Below the pieces are notes generated by a model. That model was not told the origin of the DNA. It ran no database searches and saw nothing but the letters and a program-made list of their open reading frames with translations. This document shows positions 1 through 4,196 of a DNA stretch of 7,261 nt, one piece after another (within the stretch, counting starts at the first letter, position 1; each line of letters opens with the position of its first letter). The position numbers and the translations under genes are program-made. Source of the stretch: Micrococcales bacterium. Lineage in GTDB: Bacteria > Actinomycetota > Actinomycetes > Actinomycetales > Dermatophilaceae. The stretch covers positions 46,464-53,724 of the forward strand of contig PMJN01000115.1 of NCBI GenBank assembly GCA_003157445.1, in the 5' to 3' direction.

Positions 1-202
1 CGAGAGCGATCCGACCGTCTTCGAGGTCGATCATTGCTTCGTATTGCTCGACGAGCTCGGCTGGCACAATCGCAGCGGCGCGCTGTTGATTGCGGCCACG
101 GGTGACGTAGGTAATCTCACCACCGAATGCAGCCCGGTTCACGGCGTCGGAGAAGTGATCCCTCGCCTGGCTGACGGAAAGTTCGGTCAAATCTGTGCTC
201 AT
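1..202 (-). CDS. Phd/YefM-type antitoxin, partial (C-terminus beyond left edge)
   Basis: Reading leftwards from ATG at 202-200, 67 codons stay open to the window edge. The N-terminus has MSTDLTELSVSQARDHFSDA, then about 15 residues later ITYVTRGRNQQRAAAIVPAE. This is the Phd/YefM antitoxin layout: an N-terminal DNA-binding part containing 'SVSQARDHFSDAVNRA', followed by the 'VTRGRxxxAAIVPAEL' strand-turn-strand. Such proteins repress their own operon and neutralise a partner toxin, usually RelE/ParE-like or PIN-domain, through the C-terminal tail. The tail and any toxin gene would lie left of the window and are not seen. There is no Shine-Dalgarno sequence before the ATG, but a -10-like hexamer sits directly upstream (separate entry), so a leaderless mRNA is likely. 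Family assignment is fairly sure; the toxin partner is unknown. Confidence 0.8.
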   Translation of the reverse strand, partial: MSTDLTELSVSQARDHFSDAVNRAAFGGEITYVTRGRNQQRAAAIVPAELVEQYEAMIDLEDGRIAL

Positions 203-206
203 GCCT

Positions 207-214
207 ACATTATG
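207..214 (-). promoter_or_regulatory. -10 element of the antitoxin gene, probable leaderless start
   Basis: On the minus strand, CATAATGT lies just before the ATG at 202-200. It contains both CATAAT and TAATGT, each a good actinobacterial -10 match, with only 4-6 bases to the start codon. A transcript starting about 7 bases after CATAAT would begin at the ATG. A weak -35 candidate, TAGCCA, lies 17 bases further upstream. Confidence 0.45.
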
Positions 215-381
215 CGCCAGGTACGCCAACTTGGCTAGGCTGGGTGTTCCACAAACGGATCGGCCACTAGGACGGCGGACACCGTCGAGGAACTCACCGA
301 AGATGCCGCCACGAGCCAACCCTTGGCCGCGGCCAGCACGTCCGTCCATCATTGACGAAGCTCCACGATTCGAGGGGAAGC

Positions 382-546
382 TCAGGCACCCACCTCCCAA
401 AAATCATCGGTGGTCATCGCCTCGAAGTGGGACCTAGTCGTCCCAAGCTACCGTCGATGGAAGAGCGGCTCCCTCGCGCGCAGTTCGTCAAGGACCTCCA
501 TCAGAGTTGGGTCAGTGACTAACACCGGTTCGGGCTCGAGGACCAT
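382..546 (-). pseudogene. DUF4440/NTF2-like protein, N-terminal fragment with in-frame stop
   Basis: From ATG at 546-544 the minus strand reads 32 codons with 'LMEVLDELRAREPLFHRR', then TAG (450-448), then in the same frame 'LGTTRSHFEAMTTDDFWEVG' and TGA at 384-382. The pattern 'LxxREPxFHR...GTTRxxFExMTxxDFWEVGA' is the N-terminal half of a DUF4440 (NTF2/SnoaL-fold) family I recognise from actinobacteria, normally about 120-130 residues. Here a stop falls inside a conserved stretch, and the second half (expected after 'EVGASGRRYS') is not recoverable from the 140 bases that follow. The gene is therefore broken and truncated. The reading frame is conserved across the TAG, so the nonsense mutation may be recent relative to loss of the 3' half. 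The ancestral function is unknown; the fold covers both enzymes and ligand-binding proteins. Confidence 0.6.
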
Positions 547-909
547 GTCCGCAACGCAGCAAGAGGGCGTAGCCGCTGCGTCTTACGGGACCGGACGAAA
601 GCAGCGCGTGGTAAGCCGAACGGCCTACAGCAGGCAAGCCGATAGTGACGAGCCGTTGCTGCTGGCGGATCCTCCTACGAAACTGCAGATGGCCACCTGC
701 GGAGGCTCCTCCGAAGTCACTGAAGTCCCGAGTATTGCGACCCCGCCGGGGCCTTGCCTCGACCGGAGACTAGCGTCAGCCAGGTCACCGAACCGCGGGG
801 ATACCGCCGTGCAAATCGACCGTGTCCGCAGTCGTCGATTGTGTCAACCTACAGCCCTGCGCTGGTGTGTAAGCCCTGGTTCGGCCTTCAATGACCTCAG
901 GAGTGACTC
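547..909. other. Stretch with no recognisable gene
   Basis: Neither strand gives a protein-like reading frame here. The open frame on the plus strand that crosses this stretch into the next gene has no family-like motifs and ends inside the real cysteine dioxygenase-like gene in another frame. I saw no tRNA, riboswitch-like or cysteine-rich leader-peptide feature. The last part must contain the promoter of the gene starting at 910, but no convincing -10/-35 pair stood out. Confidence 0.4.
899..903 (+). promoter_or_regulatory. Ribosome binding site of the cysteine dioxygenase-like gene
   Basis: AGGAG lies 6 bases before ATG 910. It supports that start rather than any earlier in-frame codon. 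Confidence 0.7.
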
Positions 910-1401
910 ATGGCACCTACAAACGCACCTACCGTTGGCTTACCCGGAATCGACCAGTTCAGTCCTGCCCAACTACTGCGTACGGCGCGCCTTTTCGCAT
1001 CTGACCCGGTACTGCCAAGCCTGGTGGATTGTGATAACGAGGAATCACAATGGGTCGAGCTCGACTCCAGTCCTAACCTGCAGATCTGGCTCCTGACCTG
1101 GCCTGCCGGAACACAGAACAGATGGCATGATCATGGCGAGTCCGCCGGCGCTTTTCAGGTCGTCAGCGGCACCCTGCTAGAGCAGACTTCAAGTGGGCAT
1201 CGTCGGGAGTTCCGGACCCTCGTCGCGGGCGAGGGCCGGTCCTTCGAGCAGAACCACATTCACAACCTCGGCAATGTCAGGAGCGGCACCGCTCTGTCCG
1301 TGCACGTCTACGCCCCCCGTCTCACCACAACGACGCGATTCGCGATTACCCCAACCGGGTTGAAGTCAAGTGCGGTAGACCTGACCGGGCTGGGCCGGTG
1401 A
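910..1401 (+). CDS. Cysteine dioxygenase-type cupin (thiol dioxygenase family)
   Basis: This is a 163-residue cupin of the cysteine dioxygenase family (PF05995), cytosolic non-heme Fe(II) enzymes that oxidise thiols such as L-cysteine to the sulfinic acid. The metal-binding histidines are visible: H73 and H75 in RWHDHGESAGAF, and H118 in HIHNLGN. The catalytic Ser-His-Tyr triad of the family appears as S130, H132 and Y134 in ALSVHVYAP. G80 stands where mammalian enzymes have the Cys of the Cys-Tyr cross-link, as is usual in bacteria. Oddity: the conserved Arg before the 'WLLTW' strand, which holds the substrate carboxylate, seems to be Glu (E50 in QWVELD), so the substrate may not be cysteine. 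Length is typical. AGGAG at 899-903, 6 bases before the ATG, supports the start. No rhodanese or other sulfur gene is adjacent. Confidence 0.85.
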   Translation: MAPTNAPTVGLPGIDQFSPAQLLRTARLFASDPVLPSLVDCDNEESQWVELDSSPNLQIWLLTWPAGTQNRWHDHGESAGAFQVVSGTLLEQTSSGHRREFRTLVAGEGRSFEQNHIHNLGNVRSGTALSVHVYAPRLTTTTRFAITPTGLKSSAVDLTGLGR

Positions 1402-1458
1402 ACACCGCCTCCGCACCGGATCCGCCACCACTACTTCAACAACTAGAAACGACCCGAA

Positions 1459-1505
1459 CTAGGGAAGGCTTCCTCCCCGACCTAAGGGCAGGGTCTCGGC
1501 CCTAG
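1459..1505 (+). other. Inverted-repeat structure between the dioxygenase and phosphatase genes
   Basis: CTAGGG (1459-1464) pairs with CCCTAG (1500-1505), enclosing a smaller stem GACC (1479-1482) / GGTC (1492-1495). There is no T-run after it. It could be a terminator of the non-canonical actinobacterial kind, or a structured leader of the phosphatase mRNA, which has no clear Shine-Dalgarno sequence. It is weak evidence, based on pairing by eye. Confidence 0.25.
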
Positions 1506-1538
1506 ATCTTCGATGATCTTGTCCCTGTTGGGTACTCG

Positions 1539-2030
1539 ATGGCTAAAGTTGAAGTCGTGATCCTTGTACGCCACGCTCATGCAGGTGATAAGGCGCATTG
1601 GCACCAGGACGATGCGCTGCGACCGCTCTCCGAGTGGGGCTTGGCTCAGGCTGCCTCTCTCGTCAGATCTCTTGCCGAGGATGACATCTCGCTGGTGTTG
1701 TCAAGTCCGGCGGTGCGTTGTCGACTAACAGTCGAGCCGCTAGCTGCCGTGCGGGGCGTGAGCGTGCAGGATCACCTGCTGCTCGCCAAGGACGCCCCGA
1801 TAGGGGCCCTGCTGGACTGGGTGCTGGCTCATCGGTCGGCGCCGTGGGTGCTGTGTACACACGGCGAGGTGTTCCAGGTGTTGCTCGACCCAGCGCGCTC
1901 TTCGGGTCTGGTCAGTGCCCCGGCGATCGAGACGGAGAAGGGCGCCGCGTGGCGTGTCAAGCGGCACCAGAACGGGGCCACGGGCCTGCAGTATTTGCCG
2001 CCGTTCGACAGGCGGCATACAGCCCGCTGA
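1539..2030 (+). CDS. SixA-type histidine phosphatase (RHG superfamily)
   Basis: This is a 163-residue cytosolic protein of the histidine phosphatase superfamily. The N-terminal strand VVILVRHAHAG carries the RHG-type motif (R11, phospho-accepting H12). D24-D25 and 'LRPLSEWGLAQA' match the SixA pattern 'D..RpLs.rG..qA', and SSPAVRCR (R60) and CTHGEV (H108, E110) supply the remaining active-site residues. SixA proteins remove phosphate from phosphohistidine on signalling proteins. In actinobacteria the same domain also occurs as the C-terminal half of MutT1-like Nudix hydrolases, and this copy lacks the Nudix half. The domain is complete and of normal length. The ATG at 1539 gives the expected short N-terminus before the first strand, but no good Shine-Dalgarno precedes it (only GTTGGG). 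The substrate cannot be told from sequence. Confidence 0.8.
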   Translation: MAKVEVVILVRHAHAGDKAHWHQDDALRPLSEWGLAQAASLVRSLAEDDISLVLSSPAVRCRLTVEPLAAVRGVSVQDHLLLAKDAPIGALLDWVLAHRSAPWVLCTHGEVFQVLLDPARSSGLVSAPAIETEKGAAWRVKRHQNGATGLQYLPPFDRRHTAR

Positions 2031-2164
2031 CATCACGAGGGAGGGATCCTCGGATTACAGGAGTCTGCGGACGATCGCCGTTCGGGTGGGCGGATCGTGG
2101 TCCTGATCGGTGAAACAGAGGCCTTGGTCTAAACGACGCAAGCCAGCATCTGCTGACTAGAGTC

Positions 2165-2208
2165 CTAACTTAAGGCTATTGGTTTGCTAACTTAAGGTTA
2201 CTGGTTTG
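2165..2208 (+). repeat. Tandem 22-bp direct repeat upstream of the histone-like gene
   Basis: Two adjacent 22-bp units (2165-2186 and 2187-2208) begin CTAACTTAAGG and end TGGTTTG. They differ at only two positions (C/T at the 12th base, T/C at the 15th). The unit is about two helical turns long and contains the palindrome CTTAAG. It is A/T-rich against its surroundings and ends 37 bases before the ATG at 2246. This is the place and size of a two-site operator or activator site. Confidence 0.65.
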
Positions 2209-2221
2209 CTGTCATGGACAG
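2209..2221 (+). promoter_or_regulatory. Short inverted repeat CTGTC-ATG-GACAG
   Basis: Five-base arms with a 3-base centre directly follow the 22-bp repeats and precede the Shine-Dalgarno of the histone-like gene. It is a possible operator half-site pair or 5'-UTR hairpin. By itself it is short enough to be chance. Confidence 0.3.
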
Positions 2222-2245
2222 CCGAACGTACCGAAAGGGTGGAAT

Positions 2246-2584
2246 ATGCCGCAGAACGAGTTGCCTTCGACGACGTCGCAGACAAGCGACGCTGCCAGGC
2301 GGAAGACCAAAGGGACCATGCCGACTCCAGCTGTTCTTAAGAAGGCAGCACCTGCCAAGAAGGCGGCACCTGTCACCAAGAAGGCAGCACCTGCCAAGAA
2401 GACGGCACCTGTCACCAAGAAGGCAGCACCTGCCACCAAAGCAGCACCAGCCAAGAAGACAACGGCAGAAAGTGGTGGAAAGGGCAAGTCGTCTGGGGCG
2501 AAGACAACCAAGGACCAGGTTGGGAAGAAGAAAGAGAAGAAAAGGAAGAAGAAGAAGAAGAAGTCTGGTTCACCATCAAGGTGA
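2246..2584 (+). CDS. Lysine-rich histone H1-like protein
   Basis: This is a 112-residue, extremely basic protein: 30 lysines by my count, and no aromatic residues. It has three parts. Residues 1-31 are a polar head with NELPSTTSQTSDAARR. Residues 32-69 are a repeat region of two perfect-length 13-residue units (KKAAPAKKAAPVT, KKAAPAKKTAPVT) and a degenerate third. The tail, residues about 70-112, ends in a poly-lysine run (KKKEKKRKKKKKK). The PAKKA repeats match the tails of mycobacterial HupB and actinobacterial topoisomerase I and eukaryote H1-like bacterial proteins, which bind DNA or RNA electrostatically. No HU domain is present. The head faintly resembles the start of ChaB proteins ('ELPSTLQRSDKKAQR'). 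GAAAGGG at 2233-2239 supports ATG 2246; an internal ATG at 2318 is an alternative. Nucleoid or nucleic-acid binding is an inference from composition. Confidence 0.65.
   Translation: MPQNELPSTTSQTSDAARRKTKGTMPTPAVLKKAAPAKKAAPVTKKAAPAKKTAPVTKKAAPATKAAPAKKTTAESGGKGKSSGAKTTKDQVGKKKEKKRKKKKKKSGSPSR
2339..2452 (+). repeat. 39-bp tandem repeats inside the histone-like gene
   Basis: Two near-identical 39-bp units (2339-2377 and 2378-2416) and a degenerate third (from 2417) encode 13-residue KKAAPAKK-type units. DNA identity is high even at third codon positions, which points to recent duplication by slippage. Copy number may vary between strains. Confidence 0.75.
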
Positions 2585-3091
2585 AGCCCACCCCCCGGTG
2601 GATGCCGCACTCAGTTCGATTGGCTTGAGATCATTTCTGACGGTCCGTCTGGAACCGCTCAAGCTGAGCCAGCCGCTCCCGCGCCTTGGCTTGCTGATTG
2701 ACAATCCTTCGTCCGGCCCTTCACTTGGTTGGTCGCGTCACGCGCGGGCAGCGAACAGCAGAGCCCCATGCCTGAGGCGGAACGGCGTACGTGCACACGC
2801 GGAGGCCGCTCCGACCCGGCACAAAGATGGTTTCCGTCGTTCCGTAGCGGGATCCTCCTCTGGGACGCGCAGAGACCAAGGCCACCCTGCTTGGTGGAGT
2901 CATTGTGGTGGGTGGAATCAAGGTCAGCGTCGCGGTATCCGATGGTGAGGTCTTCCAGGCTGAGCACCCGGCGGCTCCAGACCAAGACCGGTGTCAGCCA
3001 TGCCAGGAGGCCGAACACCGCAGATATTCGCTGTCGTGGTCGACACGTTCCGGATCGCCTGATTCTGACCGGTCTGCTGGACACCAAGCTT
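2585..3091. other. Stretch with no confident gene
   Basis: Several open frames exist on both strands, but none has a clear family signature, Shine-Dalgarno sequence or consistent length. On the minus strand two short stretches look protein-like: 'TPVLVWSRRVLSLEDLTIGY' at about 2940-3010 and, in another frame, 'YGTTETIFVPGRSGLRV' at about 2790-2845. They could be relics of one decayed gene, but I cannot name it. Confidence 0.35.
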
Positions 3092-3122
3092 CGGGAATCG
3101 AACCCGCACTGTCAGCTTGGGA
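3092..3122 (-). repeat. R1: partial tRNA-Gly 3' half, att-like junction
   Basis: These 31 bases match R2 (3956-3986) exactly. On the minus strand they run from the anticodon loop through the variable region and T arm (GGTTCGATTCCCG in full tRNAs). The acceptor stem and 3' end (CACCCGCTCCA in R2) are missing on the left, and the 5' half of a tRNA is missing on the right, so it cannot encode a functional tRNA. It reads as the most degraded of three att-like remnants. Confidence 0.75.
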
Positions 3123-3201
3123 ATCCGATATGAACCCCCGATCCGTGCTCACGGGGCGGATGTGGCGTAGCGGTGAGTGACCTGACTTGACCCCGGTTAG
3201 C

Positions 3202-3218
3202 TGCACGCGAAGTGCACG
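3202..3218 (+). repeat. Arm-site-like repeat pair right of R1
   Basis: TGCACG at 3202-3207 and again at 3213-3218, spaced 11 bp, 80 bases right of R1. The same spacing and the core GCACG recur right of R2 and R3. The likely role is an integrase arm-binding site (inference). Confidence 0.45.
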
Positions 3219-3255
3219 CCGCCGACAACATCCGGACCACGTGGCGTGCGGCGGG

Positions 3256-3282
3256 TCATACCTGGTTATACTTTGGGTATGA
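3256..3282 (+). promoter_or_regulatory. mazEF promoter and operator, leaderless start
   Basis: TATACT (3267-3272) is a strong -10 box ending 6 bases before the ATG at 3279, so transcription should start at or next to the A of the start codon. No Shine-Dalgarno is present. A perfect 7-bp inverted repeat, TCATACC (3256-3262) / GGTATGA (3276-3282), brackets the -10 box with a 13-bp spacer and includes the start codon. This is where a ribbon-helix-helix antitoxin would bind to repress its own operon. No good -35 was found. Confidence 0.55.
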
Positions 3283-3527
3283 AGACCGCGATCTCGGTAC
3301 CTGACGAGACCTTCGAGAAGGCGTCCCGTCGTGCGCACGATCTAGGGATGAGCCGATCGGAGTTCTTCTCCCGAGCTGCAGCGCGATATTTGGACGAGCT
3401 CGATGCCGAGTCGGTGACCCGCCAGATCGACCTAGCCGTGGCCGCTCTGGCAGAGCGAGACGACTCCGCAGCGGATGCCGTTGCCGTGGGGCGTCGGGTC
3501 CTGGCTGAGGCTTCGGGCGAATGGTGA
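3279..3527 (+). CDS. mazE: MazE-type ribbon-helix-helix antitoxin
   Basis: This is an 82-residue antitoxin. The N-terminal ribbon MKTAISVPDETFEKA (residues 1-15) and the following helices with GMSRSEFFSRAAARYL (about 23-38) form the ribbon-helix-helix DNA-binding dimer. The acidic and alanine-rich C-terminal part (about 45-82, ending SGEW) would wrap the MazF toxin and block its RNA-binding site. I chose ATG 3279 over the GTG at 3246 because 'MKTAISVP' is the family's usual start and the -10 box lies just before it. The stop overlaps the start of the toxin gene, so the two are co-translated. This is standard for type II modules, in which the antitoxin alone or with toxin represses the operon through the operator at the start codon. 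Confidence 0.88.
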   Translation: MKTAISVPDETFEKASRRAHDLGMSRSEFFSRAAARYLDELDAESVTRQIDLAVAALAERDDSAADAVAVGRRVLAEASGEW

Positions 3528-3865
3528 TCGAGCGGGGTGGTATCTACTGGGCAGATCTGGGAGCGCTCGCAGGATCGCGCCCAGCCAAGCGCCGGCCGGT
3601 ACTGGTCATCTCGGCAGAGACATATAACAGAAGCCGGTTGGCCACCGTAGTGGCGGTCGTGATCACGTCCAACACCGACTTGGCAACGATGCCTGGCAGC
3701 GTCTTCCTGCCCGCCGCTGTGACAGGGCTCCCGAAAGACTCGGTCGTGAACGTCACCGCGGTGGTCACTCTCAACAAGGCGGATCTGTCCGAACAAGCCG
3801 GCCAGGCACCGTTGGCGCTGCTTCGCGAGATCGATCGCGGCCTGCGGCACGCCCTCGATCTTTAA
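3521..3865 (+). CDS. mazF: MazF/PemK-type endoribonuclease toxin
   Basis: This is a 114-residue toxin of the MazF (CcdB/PemK fold) family, a ribosome-independent mRNA interferase. Family landmarks are present in order: RGGIYWADLG (residues 5-14), GSRPAKRRPVLVIS (18-31, with the basic residues of the active-site loop), YNRSRLATVVAVVITSNT (35-52, conserved Thr), and KDSVVNVTAVVTLNKADL (72-89). Length is normal and no defect is seen, so it should be active. Its ATG overlaps the last seven bases of mazE (3521-3527); a GTG at 3524 with a 4-base overlap is the alternative start. The sequence recognised by this toxin cannot be predicted. The pair is the only gene content between the att-like sites R1 and R2, which suggests a role in keeping the island. 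Confidence 0.9.
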   Translation: MVIERGGIYWADLGALAGSRPAKRRPVLVISAETYNRSRLATVVAVVITSNTDLATMPGSVFLPAAVTGLPKDSVVNVTAVVTLNKADLSEQAGQAPLALLREIDRGLRHALDL

Positions 3866-3901
3866 CGATCAACGGCCGCCAGCGCCCTGTCACCATCTGG
3901 A

Positions 3902-3937
3902 GCACTGGAACCGATTTACCAGTGCGGCAACGCTTTT
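3902..3937 (+). terminator. Candidate terminator after mazF
   Basis: GCACTGG (3902-3908) and CCAGTGC (3919-3925) form a perfect 7-bp stem with a 10-base loop, 36 bases after the mazF stop, followed by TTTT at 3934-3937. The T-run is short and not adjacent to the stem, so termination would be weak. The stem could alternatively belong to the attachment site, as it abuts R2. Confidence 0.4.
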
Positions 3938-3985
3938 CGCGTGTGGAGCGGGTGACGGGAATCGAACCCGCACTGTCAGCTTGGG
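3928..3985 (-). repeat. R2: partial tRNA-Gly 3' half plus flank, att-like junction
   Basis: This is a 58-bp copy matching R3 (6869-6926) at all but three positions. On the minus strand it covers the anticodon loop (TTCCCAA, CCC anticodon reading), GCTGA, the variable bases, a complete T arm, the acceptor strand CACCCGC, TCCA, and 13 bases beyond the tRNA end. The 5' half (acceptor GCGGGTG, D arm) is absent on the right, so it is not a working tRNA gene. Integrases that use tRNA genes recombine in exactly this anticodon-to-3'-end segment. It marks one edge of the R2-R3 unit. Confidence 0.82.
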
Positions 3986-4087
3986 AGCCAACTTGATGCG
4001 GGCAATCCACCGCGGCGGACCGCCTGATTGAGCGGGGCGTGGCCACCCGCTTGAGTCCGCGATTGGCCGTGAGTTGCCGGCAGTTTG

Positions 4088-4104
4088 GGCACGCAGAGGG
4101 CACG
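4088..4104 (+). repeat. Arm-site-like repeat pair right of R2
   Basis: GGCACG at 4088-4093 and 4099-4104, spaced 11 bp, about 100 bases right of R2. The pair aligns without gaps to the pairs right of R1 and R3 (GCACG, six bases with A in the fourth place, GCACG). Confidence 0.45.
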
Positions 4105-4164
4105 GCGCAAGCAATCTATTGAGATGACGTGGTGCTGGAGGTCGGAACGCTGGACAGATGGCAA

Positions 4165-4179
4165 CCCGCGTTGCGCGGG
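4165..4179 (-). terminator. Hairpin downstream of the large pseudogene
   Basis: CCCGCG-TTG-CGCGGG is a 6-bp GC-only stem beginning 18 bases after the stop of the minus-strand gene (4199-4197). There is no T-run. It fits a factor-independent terminator of the U-less actinobacterial type, or chance in GC-rich DNA. Confidence 0.3.
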
Positions 4180-4196
4180 GCACTTGCGCTGAACGT

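Noticed and set aside
410..1096. A 228-codon open frame on the plus strand
   Set aside because: It has no protein-like pattern, crosses the minus-strand DUF4440-like fragment, and ends inside the cysteine dioxygenase-like gene in a different frame. It is GC-rich chance openness.
1718..2113. Alternative frames of 65-131 codons within the phosphatase gene
   Set aside because: They overlap the SixA-type gene, whose catalytic motifs fix the true frame.
2212..2610. A 132-codon minus-strand frame with a poly-phenylalanine stretch and hydrophobic repeats
   Set aside because: It is the antisense shadow of the lysine codons (AAG read as CTT/TTC) of the histone-like gene.
2628..2705. Minus-strand reading RRIVNQQAKARERLAQLERF resembling a coiled-coil tail
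   Set aside because: A TGA lies directly upstream in frame, no start or longer context exists, and 25 residues of charged sequence are not enough to call a gene.
2214..2948. A 244-codon plus-strand frame rich in arginine and histidine
   Set aside because: It is a frame shadow of the lysine-rich repeats, continuing by chance into the non-coding stretch; there is no Shine-Dalgarno or family pattern.
3956..3986. Calling R1, R2 or R3 a tRNA gene
   Set aside because: Only the anticodon loop to 3' end is present. The acceptor 5' strand and D arm are absent on the right of all three copies, so none can fold as a tRNA.
3771..4183. Open minus-strand frames across mazF and R2 (up to 110 codons)
   Set aside because: They run antisense to mazF and through tRNA-derived sequence, with no family-like motifs.
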